Assembly: GCF_014472395.1 (NCBI RefSeq)
Contig: NZ_JACSZW010000003.1
Location: 62,001 to 126,000, forward strand
Direction of reading: 5' to 3'
From: Pedobacter sp. N36a
GTDB taxonomy: Bacteria > Bacteroidota > Bacteroidia > Sphingobacteriales > Sphingobacteriaceae
Length of the DNA: 64,000 nt
This document shows positions 26,480 to 34,738 of the stretch, in pieces. How positions within the stretch are numbered: position 1 is the stretch's first letter; each line of letters opens with the position of its first letter. The translations under genes and the position numbers were made by a program. The notes below the pieces were generated by a model. The model was not told where the DNA came from. It did not search any database and saw only the letters and a program-made list of their open reading frames with translations.

Positions 26480-27493
26480 TTAAGCCTCCAATATTTCCAA
26501 CTGTGTGATCACCTGCTCTTCAGTTACCGGATAAGGCTGCCCATTTACGATCGTCTGATAAACTGCTTCAAACAATGGCAGGTAACTTCCGGGTAAAGCA
26601 GGAATAGTGTGCGTTGTTTTATGGCCATCAGGATCCAGTAAATACATTTTACCTTCGGTTCCTGGTGCTTCAATTCCATAAGCAGGGTCGTCAAGCTTCA
26701 TTCCTGCCAGCAACTGGCTTTCCTGTGCATCCGCTCTTACTTTATGCAATGAACCATTGGTTCCGTTGATTACGAAAGCAGGTAAAGCTTCTACCACCAT
26801 CATGTTCGAATGAACAAACACATTGACACTATCTGCATAGCTTAAATGAATAGAGAAATAATCATCCACCTGTGTATTTACGCGATTTTTACCCAGGATC
26901 TTATGGAAAGATTCCGGTTTACCGAAAATACTCAAAGCCTGATCCAGTAAATGCGGACCCAGGTCGTACATCAATCCACTGGCAGCAACGGGCTCTTCTT
27001 TAAAACTTTTTACGCCAATCGTAGAACGATACCTGTCGTAACGGAAATGTACTTCACTCAGTTTACCCAGCTTTCCACTTTCTATCACCTGACGAACCGC
27101 CCTGAAGTCACTGTCCCACCTTCTGTTTTGGTAAAACAATACTTTCTTATCCAGCTCTTTTGCCAGGGCAAGTACTTCTTTTGCTTGCTCAGCAGTGGCA
27201 GTAAACGGCTTTTCTACCAGAATATGTTTCCCAGCCTTTAAGGCTCTTTTCGCATAATCGTAATGGGTGTTGTTTGGCGTATTGATGATGACCAGTTCAA
27301 TCTTTTCATCTGCCAGTAAGTCCTCAATGGTGTCGTAGCTGATAATTCCGGGATAATCTGCTGCGGCATTCTTCTGATTTCTTTCGGTTACGGCATACCA
27401 TGTAAAACCGGAATGGGCATGTACAAAAGGCGCATGGAATACTTTACCAGACATTCCGTAGGCCATCAGACCCGTTATAATTGTTTTTTCCAT
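26480..27493 (-). CDS. Gfo/Idh/MocA-family oxidoreductase
   Basis: A 337-aa NAD(P)-dependent dehydrogenase-like protein. It has an N-terminal Rossmann domain (ITGLMAYGMSGKVFHAPF) and the characteristic E94-K95-P96 of LVEKPFTATA. A C-terminal alpha/beta substrate domain follows, with GLMYDLGPHLLDQAL holding the catalytic-type Asp/His. E. coli YdgJ and inositol-dehydrogenase-like enzymes share this pattern. Substrates are usually sugars or polyols, but none is indicated here. The frame begins at a TTG (27514); the ATG at 27493 is the true start. The MtfA-like gene follows after 3 bp. Confidence 0.88.
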   Translation of the reverse strand: MEKTIITGLMAYGMSGKVFHAPFVHAHSGFTWYAVTERNQKNAAADYPGIISYDTIEDLLADEKIELVIINTPNNTHYDYAKRALKAGKHILVEKPFTATAEQAKEVLALAKELDKKVLFYQNRRWDSDFRAVRQVIESGKLGKLSEVHFRYDRYRSTIGVKSFKEEPVAASGLMYDLGPHLLDQALSIFGKPESFHKILGKNRVNTQVDDYFSIHLSYADSVNVFVHSNMMVVEALPAFVINGTNGSLHKVRADAQESQLLAGMKLDDPAYGIEAPGTEGKMYLLDPDGHKTTHTIPALPGSYLPLFEAVYQTIVNGQPYPVTEEQVITQLEILEA

Positions 27494-27623
27494 GAGGTAT
27501 ATATTTTTTTTCAAGGTTTATGGAGTATCGATGATGGGCTCCATTAGGTTTAAAATTCTCTTTTTTATTTGAATGGGTGATTAGGCTAAAATAGTAAAAC
27601 GCCCGACTAAACCCTTAATATTA

Positions 27624-27657
27624 TTGTCATAAGTCGCAGGGCTTATTTGTATCTTTG
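27624..27657 (+). promoter_or_regulatory. Promoter with -7 element touching the start codon
   Basis: TTG at 27624-27626 and TATCTTTG at 27650-27657 are 23 bp apart, within the known Bacteroidota range. The ATG of the next gene is at 27662, four bases after the -7 element, so transcription should begin at about the start codon. Confidence 0.55.
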
Positions 27658-27661
27658 CTTC

Positions 27662-28027
27662 ATGAAACCTGCAGAAACACATGCGAAATGGAAAATTTTG
27701 CAACAAAAGATCGCTAAGGAGTTTGATTCTGATGTGCCCGATTTAAAGGTGATGTTGTTTTTAATCGGTGTGCAGGAGTTAGGCAAAGGACCTGGCAAGT
27801 ACAGTAAACGTCAAAAGGAAGAGTTAATGCACATTGCTACCTGCCGTTTACTGAGTGAAATGGGCTTTTATGAACTGGAAGGATTAGACCAGGATGGATG
27901 GCCGCATTGGAAGCTGATTAAACCCGTGCCTTCATTTGCAATGATGGAGCAGGAATTACTGCTAAAATCGTTAACGATACATTATTTTGAAGATATCTAC
28001 GGTACAGAGCAACCAGAAATTGAATAA
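27662..28027 (+). CDS. Conserved-looking protein of unknown function
   Basis: A 121-aa soluble, acidic and helix-rich protein with no signal peptide or membrane segment, which I do not recognise. Distinct features are a Gly-rich GVQELGKGPGKYSKRQKEELMHI stretch (split here as a loop plus helix) near residues 38-60, LLSEMGFYELEGLDQDGWPHW near 66-86, and a C-terminal helix with a final acidic tail. The start at 27662 follows a good promoter by 4 bp, whereas the upstream TTG (27647) lies before the -7 element. It stands alone and is closed by a strong terminator, so it is an independently expressed gene rather than a shadow frame. Confidence 0.75.
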   Translation: MKPAETHAKWKILQQKIAKEFDSDVPDLKVMLFLIGVQELGKGPGKYSKRQKEELMHIATCRLLSEMGFYELEGLDQDGWPHWKLIKPVPSFAMMEQELLLKSLTIHYFEDIYGTEQPEIE

Positions 28028-28043
28028 AAAAATCTGATCACAT

Positions 28044-28079
28044 AAAAAACCCGAAGTACGAAAGTACGACGGGTTTTTA
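28044..28079. terminator. Bidirectional terminator
   Basis: AAAAACCCG, an inner GTAC/GTAC stem with a GAAA loop, then CGGGTTTTT. It separates the unknown-function gene from the converging OmpA-type lipoprotein gene. Confidence 0.85.
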
Positions 28080-28107
28080 CTTTTATAGGTAGATGTAAAT
28101 GTGCGGT

Positions 28108-28788
28108 TTATTTGCCTTGTTGTGTAGCTTGTTGTTTCAATTGATCATTCGCAACAATTACCACCTCAACTCTACGGTTGGCAGCTCTTCCAGCTTCAGT
28201 ACTGTTGTCAGCAATTGGTTCAGACATTCCTTTTCCAACGGTGATTAGACGTGATGCAGGCACACCTTGAGATACTGCATAAGCTTTAACAGCTGCAGCT
28301 CTTCTTTCAGAAAGTGACATGTTATAAGCTTCTTTTCCGATGTTATCAGTATGACCAATTACTTTAATATCCGTTCCTGGATATTTAGTAAGTGAAGCAG
28401 CTAATGATTGTACGTTTGTTTTTGCCGCTGCAGTTAAGTCAGATTTATCGAATCCAAAAAGAATACCACTATCAAACTTCACGATAATACCTTCACCTTC
28501 ACGGATCACTTCAGCATTAGGAATTGCAGTTTGAATCTCTGCTGCTTGTTTGTCCATTCTTTTTCCAATGAATCCACCTGCAGTACCACCAACAGCAGCA
28601 CCAATGATAGCCCCAACAGCAGTGTTACCCGCTTTTTTTCCGATAATAGCACCTAGAACACCACCTGCAGTAGCACCGATACCTGCACCTTTTTGTGTTT
28701 TAGTTAAACTATCACAGCCTTGGAATGTCATTGCACCCATAGCTAATGCGATACTAAATGCTGCTATTTTAAATTTTGAAGTAACCAT
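28108..28788 (-). CDS. OmpA-family lipoprotein with glycine-zipper domain
   Basis: A 226-aa outer-membrane-associated lipoprotein that binds peptidoglycan. It has a signal peptide with lipobox FQGC (Cys25) and a Gly/Ala-rich zipper region at about 33-78 (GATAGGVLGAIIGKKAG, AVGGTAGGFIGKRM). The OmpA C-terminal domain at about 100-215 contains IKVIGHTDNIGKEAYNMSLSERRAAAVKAY-like sequence, where the Asp and Arg that contact diaminopimelate are present. A short Gln-rich tail ends it. The frame opens at 28836, but the ATG at 28788 starts the signal peptide. It resembles E. coli YiaD. Confidence 0.9.
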   Translation of the reverse strand: MVTSKFKIAAFSIALAMGAMTFQGCDSLTKTQKGAGIGATAGGVLGAIIGKKAGNTAVGAIIGAAVGGTAGGFIGKRMDKQAAEIQTAIPNAEVIREGEGIIVKFDSGILFGFDKSDLTAAAKTNVQSLAASLTKYPGTDIKVIGHTDNIGKEAYNMSLSERRAAAVKAYAVSQGVPASRLITVGKGMSEPIADNSTEAGRAANRRVEVVIVANDQLKQQATQQGK

Positions 28789-28971
28789 AGTTTTATATTT
28801 TATTTTACCCAGTGCGTTAATCAAACCTGATGCCAAATTCTCGTTTTGTAAAATTATTGTGTCATAGGAATAATTTAACAGCTTAATTTACTGGTAAAAG
28901 AAGGGCCAGACGCTGTAAATGGGGTAAAAACTGATTAGAAGACTGACTATAATTCTGTACAATACTTTTTG

Positions 28972-29670
28972 CTATTCTGCAAAGTAGGCTTCTAGCTCCG
29001 TCAAAGTGTTGGTTGTAGTCTGCAGGTCCTTGATAATCAGCCCTTTTTCCATTAGGATGATCCTGTCACATACGTCAGTTACATGGTTCAAATCATGACT
29101 GGAAATTAGGGTCGCCATCTGACGTTCCGCCTTCAGCGACTTGATCAATGTTTTCAATCGGATCTGTGTGGTTGGATCCAGATTGGCGAAAGGCTCATCC
29201 AAAATCAAGAGCTCCGGATTTTGCATTAGCGAAGCAGCAATCCCTATTTTATTTTGATTCCCTTTAGAGAAGTCTCTGATATACTTGCCTTTATTTAGAA
29301 TTTCGCCATTAAAGAAATCTTGAAATTGAAGGAGGTAATCCGTTACATGGGCTGCAGTCATCTGATGAAGGCCGCCGATAAACATGAAATATTCTTCTGA
29401 GGTCAAGTAATCAATTAAAAAACCCTCATCGAGGTAGGAAGCAGTATAATCTTTCCACTGATCATTTTGACCGATCAGCTCTCCTTTAGAGCGAACTGCT
29501 CCTTCCGTAGGACGAATCAGGTCTAATACCATTCTAAACATTGTGGTTTTTCCGGCACCATTGTTACCTACAATCCCCACTGTTTCCCCAGCATGGAGCT
29601 GTAGGAATTCAATATTAACTACAGTACGGTTACCGTAGGTCTTTTTTAAGTTTGAAATTTCTAGGATCAT
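28972..29670 (-). CDS. ABC transporter ATP-binding protein
   Basis: A 232-aa ABC ATPase, cytoplasmic and expected to pair with the adjacent DUF5687 membrane protein. Walker A is GNNGAGKT with K41, and Walker B is LLILDEP with D158/E159. The switch His is H192. The signature reads FSKGNQNK (134-141) in place of LSGGQ, a variant seen in some exporters of the ABC-2 kind. The start overlaps the stop of the DUF5687 gene by 4 bp, so translation is coupled. The substrate is unknown. Confidence 0.9.
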   Translation of the reverse strand: MILEISNLKKTYGNRTVVNIEFLQLHAGETVGIVGNNGAGKTTMFRMVLDLIRPTEGAVRSKGELIGQNDQWKDYTASYLDEGFLIDYLTSEEYFMFIGGLHQMTAAHVTDYLLQFQDFFNGEILNKGKYIRDFSKGNQNKIGIAASLMQNPELLILDEPFANLDPTTQIRLKTLIKSLKAERQMATLISSHDLNHVTDVCDRIILMEKGLIIKDLQTTTNTLTELEAYFAE

Positions 29671-31145
29671 GATTTTTCTCTAAAGCCTGCTGTAATTTTG
29701 TATTTTCTCTTATTAAACTCTTTCGCTAAAAAATTTACCCAGAACTCACGGGTCAGGGCGGCGGAAAGGCCACATAATCCCAATGCCAGTAGTCCCCAGT
29801 AAGGATGGCCGTTCAGCGAAAAGGGAAGGACAATCAGGTAGGGCATTAAAAAATAAGGCAATCCCAATACCCACTGGGAAGCACCTACGCCTTGGAAATT
29901 AAAACTGGAACCCTTAGTTAAGTCCATCGCCCGATAATTTCGGGTAGCGAAGTACAAGACCACAATGGTTCCTATCCCTATATTATAAAAATAGGCTGCA
30001 AATTGAATGACCAGAATCTTCCAGTTCATGAGGCCATATAAACAGGCCACCAATGTGGTGAATGTGGAGAATAAGGTGAATAATAGGAATTTTGCCCGGA
30101 TAAAGTCTTTGATATCAATTTTATTAGCCATTAAGCCATCAAAATGTGCAGACTGCCAGCCAAACATGAACTGCCCGTATATACTAATGGTATTGCCTGT
30201 CATGAATATGGCGGCAAAAAGCATGAGGTTCAGGTTGTCTTTATCCAGCAGCTCCTTTTTATAAAAAAGGAAGCCATAGAGCAAAAACAGCAGACTCATA
30301 GTCACTGCCGATCGGCTTCTTTTATTTCTCAGAATAAGTTTGATCTCCAGGGCTGTATAGGCGCCAACCTTTCCAAAACGATCCAGAAAAGGATAATCTG
30401 TGCTGGTTTTTACTGACTCCGTACTGCTCAATTCTTCTGCGTACAGGTTGTTGCGCAGGTACCTGGCATTGACTATAAACATCGCTACCGCCAAAAAGGT
30501 AAAGCCCAATGCGGCGAAGGGATGATCTGCAATATAATTGAAAACCGCATTTGAAATTGCCGAAATAGAGAACACTTTGAAGTATTCCAATAAACCCAGT
30601 CCAACAATCAGCACCAACATGATCGGTACCAATTTCAGGTGCTGTATACTCAGTCTTTTGATATATAACGCGGCATAATTGTTAAAGACCACCAACGAAA
30701 TAATGGCTATGAAATACATCAAGGCTATGAGCGGACTGTATACACTAGCAATCGCGGTAAAGCAGAATGGCAGGAATAAGAATAGCGGTAAGATATTAAA
30801 AGCAGAAAATAGTGCCCTTATATTTAAGAAATTAACAATCTTTCTTTTTGGAATCCTCAAATGGAGATAGGGGACAATACTCAGCGTAGGCAATTCCTGC
30901 AATTGCATCCTCATGAGGAAATCAATGGCGAAATAATAAAGGATCAATCCGTTGAAAACTACAAATACATCCTTATCAGGGAAGGCTTTCGCAATAAATA
31001 TTTCTAAACCTATACCCAGGAAAATAGCGACTCCCAGCAGATAGATTACTATAAATCCGATGAACAGCTGCGTCGCAATTGTTCCACCTTTATTTTTTGA
31101 TCGCCAGAAGGCTTTCCATTGATGGTCTAGAAAAGTCGAGCGCAT
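29667..31145 (-). CDS. DUF5687-type multi-pass membrane protein, putative ABC permease
   Basis: A 492-aa protein with about ten to twelve predicted transmembrane segments and a cytoplasmic start (MRSTFLDHQWKAFWRSKNKGG). It matches what I know of DUF5687, a Bacteroidota family found beside ABC ATPase genes. The N-terminal pattern and the pairs of helices resemble ABC-2 permeases. It overlaps the ATPase gene by 4 bp and starts 2 bp after the rarA stop. The substrate and direction of transport are unknown. Confidence 0.8.
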   Translation of the reverse strand: MRSTFLDHQWKAFWRSKNKGGTIATQLFIGFIVIYLLGVAIFLGIGLEIFIAKAFPDKDVFVVFNGLILYYFAIDFLMRMQLQELPTLSIVPYLHLRIPKRKIVNFLNIRALFSAFNILPLFLFLPFCFTAIASVYSPLIALMYFIAIISLVVFNNYAALYIKRLSIQHLKLVPIMLVLIVGLGLLEYFKVFSISAISNAVFNYIADHPFAALGFTFLAVAMFIVNARYLRNNLYAEELSSTESVKTSTDYPFLDRFGKVGAYTALEIKLILRNKRSRSAVTMSLLFLLYGFLFYKKELLDKDNLNLMLFAAIFMTGNTISIYGQFMFGWQSAHFDGLMANKIDIKDFIRAKFLLFTLFSTFTTLVACLYGLMNWKILVIQFAAYFYNIGIGTIVVLYFATRNYRAMDLTKGSSFNFQGVGASQWVLGLPYFLMPYLIVLPFSLNGHPYWGLLALGLCGLSAALTREFWVNFLAKEFNKRKYKITAGFREKS

Positions 31146-31147
31146 AA

Positions 31148-32428
31148 TTAATAATTATATTTGTTTTTCCAGTTTTGTCGTAGTTTCTCCCGTAATTTTT
31201 CTTCTGCAGGATTCTTTCCCGGGTCATATAGCTTGGTGCCGCTCAAGGTATCAGGAAAGTATTCCTGCTCCGAGAAGTTGCCTTCAAAGCCGTGAGCGTA
31301 TTGGTAGTCTTTACCGTATCCGATATTTTTCATCAGCTTAGTAGGGGCATTCCGTATATGTAATGGGACTGGCAGATTGCCGGTTTGTTTCACCAAAGCC
31401 TGTGCTTTATTTATCGCTTCATAGGCAGCATTACTTTTTGCCGAAGAAGCCAAATAGGTAACCGCTTGTGAAAGAATGATTCTGGATTCCGGATAACCAA
31501 TTACATTGACTGCCTGAAAACAGTTATTAGCCAGTAAAAGTGCATTGGGATTGGCATTGCCGATATCCTCAGAAGCGAGGATCAATAACCTTCTGGCGAT
31601 AAAAGAAGGATCTTCACCACCTTCAATCATCCTAGCGAGCCAGTACACAGCGGCATTGGGATCACTGCCCCGGATACTTTTTATAAAAGCAGAAATGATG
31701 TCATAATGCTGCTCACCGGCCTTATCATATAAAGCCAGGTTCTGCTGGGCATGCTTTAGCACATTTTCATTAGTCAGCACAATCTTCTCCCCACCAATAC
31801 CATTGATGGCGATCTCGAGTACATTCAAGAGCTTTCTGGCGTCACCACCAGATAAGCGAATCAGCGCCTCATGTTCTTTAATCGTAATTTTCTTTTCTTT
31901 CAGCACGGTATCCTGCTGAATTGCGGTTTGTAATAAGCCGGAAAGTTCTTCTTCGTTCAGCGATTGTAAGATATAAACCTGCGAGCGGGACAGTAAAGCC
32001 GAGATCACCTCAAAAGAAGGGTTTTCTGTGGTTGCGCCAATCAGCGTCACCAATCCTCTTTCTACGGCACCCAGTAAACTGTCTTGCTGTGATTTGCTGA
32101 AGCGGTGGATCTCATCAATAAAGAGAATCGGAAGACCCATGAAGCTATTCTTGAGCGCTGCCGCCCGGTCGATTACGTCCCTGATGTCTTTTACACCGGA
32201 ATTGATGGCGCTGAGATTAAAAAAGGGACGGTCTAAAGTTTGAGATATAATGTAAGCAAGTGTAGTTTTCCCAACACCCGGCGGCCCCCAAAAAATCATT
32301 GATGGGAGCTGCCCGCTTTGAATGGCTTTACGCAATACAGCATCAGGACCTACTAAATGTTGCTGACCCGCATATTCATCCAGATTTTGAGGGCGCATAC
32401 GCTCTGCTAAAGGAGGTAGGTTTTGCAT
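31148..32428 (-). CDS. rarA: Replication-associated recombination protein RarA (MgsA)
   Basis: A 426-aa AAA+ ATPase related to clamp-loader subunits, acting at stalled replication forks. Walker A is GPPGVGKT (48-55) and Walker B is FIDEIHRF (D105/E106). Sensor-1 lies in LIGATTENPSFEV, and the C-terminal tetramerisation domain has the family sequence SIRGSDPNAAVYWLARMIEGGEDP. The frame opens at 32473 inside the helicase gene; the ATG at 32428 is 19 bp past the helicase stop and gives the standard N-terminus. It forms a compact minus-strand cluster with the helicase and the ABC genes. Confidence 0.95.
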   Translation of the reverse strand: MQNLPPLAERMRPQNLDEYAGQQHLVGPDAVLRKAIQSGQLPSMIFWGPPGVGKTTLAYIISQTLDRPFFNLSAINSGVKDIRDVIDRAAALKNSFMGLPILFIDEIHRFSKSQQDSLLGAVERGLVTLIGATTENPSFEVISALLSRSQVYILQSLNEEELSGLLQTAIQQDTVLKEKKITIKEHEALIRLSGGDARKLLNVLEIAINGIGGEKIVLTNENVLKHAQQNLALYDKAGEQHYDIISAFIKSIRGSDPNAAVYWLARMIEGGEDPSFIARRLLILASEDIGNANPNALLLANNCFQAVNVIGYPESRIILSQAVTYLASSAKSNAAYEAINKAQALVKQTGNLPVPLHIRNAPTKLMKNIGYGKDYQYAHGFEGNFSEQEYFPDTLSGTKLYDPGKNPAEEKLREKLRQNWKNKYNY

Positions 32429-32447
32429 AGTCAGTAAGTTTTTATTC

Positions 32448-33833
32448 CTATTCTTTCGTCGGACTTGCATCACCCGAAATAGGATTTGCAGTACCGACCG
32501 TACTTGTTGTTCTATTGGTATCAGCAGGAGCCTGACCTGGATTTACATCAACAGTTTGCGCAGCCGTTTGGTTTGCAACAGCAGTATCAGCAGTCTTCGG
32601 AGCAGCTGAGCTTTTTCCTTTAGGTTTTTTGCCCCAAACTTTACGCTGCGGTTTCTTGCGGTTATACTTTTTCTCTGATGGACTTTCTGGTGCATCTGCC
32701 GGAACTTCTCCAAAATGTTCAGGAAGTGGCATTCTGTCGATCGTCTTGTCAATCAGTTTTTCAATATTCGCAAATTTGCGCTTGTCTTTTTCATTCACCA
32801 GGGTGATTGCGGTACCTGTAGTGGCTGCTCTTGCTGTTCTTCCGATCCTGTGGATATAATCTTCCGGATCATGAGGCACATCAAAATTGATCACCAGGCT
32901 AATTCCTTCCACATCAATACCTCTGGATAAAACATCTGTTCCAATCAGCACCGGAACACGTTTATTCTTGAACTCTGATAAAATGGCTTCACGTTCTTTC
33001 TGACCGAGGTCCGAATGGAAGGCTTCTGCTTTGAATCCTAATCCACGGAAAACCTTACCCAGATTCTTTACTTTTTCCTTCGTAGAAGCAAAAATCAGGA
33101 TGCTTGGGAACTCTACATTTTTCATCAGCTCCGTCAGTAATTTTACTTTCTGGGAGTCATGAACCATATAGGCCTGCTGGTTAATTCCAGCTGCGGGTTT
33201 AGAAATAGCAATGCTGATTTGTTCCGGATTGTGGAGCAATCTACCGGCAAGCGTTCTTATTTTAGGCGGCATGGTTGCGGAGAACAATACCGTTTGTCTT
33301 TTCTTTGGAAGGAAACTGACGATGCGCATGATGTCATCATAAAAACCCATGTCCAGCATTCTGTCTGCCTCATCCAGTACCAGGTGCTGCAACTGATCCA
33401 GTTTCAGGAGTCCTGAGGAAAGGTGGGAGATTAAACGTCCCGGAGTGGCAATAATGATGTCTACACCTTCGCGCATAGAGCGTTTTTGCTGCTCATAAGC
33501 GATCCCATCTCCACCACCATAAACGGTTAAGGAACTGATGTTGGTGAAATAAGAAAGTGCTTCTACCTGTAAATCTATTTGCTGTGCCAGCTCACGTGTA
33601 GGCGCCAATATCAAGGTATTGTTATGGCGATTTTCCGTCATGCTGATCATGTTCATGATCGGCAGCAGATAAGCACCAGTTTTCCCGGTACCTGTTTGTG
33701 CGCAGGCGATTAAATCTTTTTTATCTAGAATTAGCGGAATAGCTGCTGTTTGAATGGGTGTCGCATTGCGAAAACCCATGGCTAATAAACCCTCTAATAA
33801 ATCAGGGTTAAAATTAAAATCTTTGAAATCCAA
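32448..33833 (-). CDS. DEAD-box RNA helicase (RhlE-like)
   Basis: A 461-aa ATP-dependent RNA helicase, expected in ribosome assembly or RNA turnover. The Q motif includes Q28, motif I is AQTGTGKT (45-52), Ia is PTREL, II is DEAD (154-157), III is SAT and VI is HRIGRTAR. The C-terminal ~75 residues are a basic stretch (KKYNRKKPQRKVWGKKPK) followed by an Ala/Thr/Pro-rich low-complexity tail, as in RhlE proteins. It is the first gene of the helicase-rarA-DUF5687-ABC cluster. Confidence 0.92.
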   Translation of the reverse strand: MDFKDFNFNPDLLEGLLAMGFRNATPIQTAAIPLILDKKDLIACAQTGTGKTGAYLLPIMNMISMTENRHNNTLILAPTRELAQQIDLQVEALSYFTNISSLTVYGGGDGIAYEQQKRSMREGVDIIIATPGRLISHLSSGLLKLDQLQHLVLDEADRMLDMGFYDDIMRIVSFLPKKRQTVLFSATMPPKIRTLAGRLLHNPEQISIAISKPAAGINQQAYMVHDSQKVKLLTELMKNVEFPSILIFASTKEKVKNLGKVFRGLGFKAEAFHSDLGQKEREAILSEFKNKRVPVLIGTDVLSRGIDVEGISLVINFDVPHDPEDYIHRIGRTARAATTGTAITLVNEKDKRKFANIEKLIDKTIDRMPLPEHFGEVPADAPESPSEKKYNRKKPQRKVWGKKPKGKSSAAPKTADTAVANQTAAQTVDVNPGQAPADTNRTTSTVGTANPISGDASPTKE

Positions 33834-33918
33834 TATACTTCTATGTTGTTATTATTATCCTATAAAAGTAACCTTTTATTCATTAGTTGTCTAATGTTTT
33901 TTCGAAGGCTCAGTAGTT

Positions 33919-33952
33919 GCATGGGCTTGATTATTAATTTATAAGCCCATGC
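33919..33952. other. Perfect 10-bp hairpin between the DUF4197 and helicase genes
   Basis: GCATGGGCTT (33919-33928) and AAGCCCATGC (33943-33952) with a 14-nt loop. On the minus strand, where the DUF4197 gene ends 4 bp earlier, no T-tract follows. It may be a processed RNA end or a weak terminator. Confidence 0.5.
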
Positions 33953-33955
33953 GGT

Positions 33956-34738
33956 TTATTTTTTCTGATCGGCATAGCCGAACACTTTTTGCAAAAGCGG
34001 GGTAGACCTGGCACCCAGATTGTCTCTGATTTTAAGCTCTTCCTGAGCCACCTGTATAAACATACCATCAATGGCTTTTTGTGCTACATAGCTGGACAAG
34101 TCGGTAGTTACCGGCTTCACCATTGGCAGTTTATTGTATTGCTTAGTCGCATCGCCCCAATATTTTGCGGCACCAACTTTACTCAGGCTATTCGTAATTA
34201 CCGGTTCAAATTTCTCCATCAGCTGTGCCGTGGTCACTCTTTTAAAATAATTGGTCGCCGCATCCTGCTGACCCAATAAAATATTAGTCGCATCAGCAAT
34301 GGTCATCTGTTTGATGGCCGAAACAAAAATTGGCTTTGCTTCTTTCGCCGCATCTTCAGCAGCCCTGTTTAAGCTCAGTACCACATTATCGGCAAGAGAA
34401 CCTAAACCAACGCTGCGTAAGGTCTTTTCTACTTTTTCCGCTTCTGGTGGAAAAAGGATTTTTACGGCAGCATTGCCCATAAATCCGTCTTTTGCTGATA
34501 ATAAATCTGCGCCTCTGCCGATCCCTAATTCCAGTGCTTCTTTAATTCCAAAGCCGATTTCTGAAGTACTTGGAGTGCCCGTTGTTCCAGTTACACTATT
34601 GGCTTTATTGGTTGTCGCAGGTTTTGAGGCTGCAGTTACTTTTTTTAAAATATTGCCAAGTTTTGTCTGACTTTGCGCTTCGATACTGCTGAGACTGATC
34701 AGGCAGGTGGCGAGCAAATAAATGCTAGTTCTTTTCAT
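33956..34738 (-). CDS. DUF4197 protein, exported
   Basis: A 260-aa protein with a signal peptide (ATCLISLSSIEAQSQT). The body is helical and matches DUF4197: GIKEALELGIGRGADLLSAKDGF, then ILFPPEAEKVEKTLRSVGLG, and ending in KVFGYADQKK. The family is widespread in Gram-negative bacteria and has no known function. The ATG at 34738 lies 14 bp inside the end of the upstream von Willebrand gene, so the two genes overlap and are co-transcribed. The frame opening at 34759 uses TTG and is not preferred. A 10-bp hairpin without a T-tract follows the gene. Confidence 0.85.
   Translation of the reverse strand: MKRTSIYLLATCLISLSSIEAQSQTKLGNILKKVTAASKPATTNKANSVTGTTGTPSTSEIGFGIKEALELGIGRGADLLSAKDGFMGNAAVKILFPPEAEKVEKTLRSVGLGSLADNVVLSLNRAAEDAAKEAKPIFVSAIKQMTIADATNILLGQQDAATNYFKRVTTAQLMEKFEPVITNSLSKVGAAKYWGDATKQYNKLPMVKPVTTDLSSYVAQKAIDGMFIQVAQEELKIRDNLGARSTPLLQKVFGYADQKK

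Noticed and set aside
29235..29270. Non-LSGGQ signature (FSKGNQNK) of the ABC ATPase as evidence of an inactive protein
   Set aside because: Walker A, Walker B and the switch His are intact, and SKGNQ-type signatures occur in active exporters.
33919..33952. Hairpin after the DUF4197 gene as a standard terminator
   Set aside because: The stem is perfect but no T-tract follows in the direction of transcription, so it is listed only as a hairpin.
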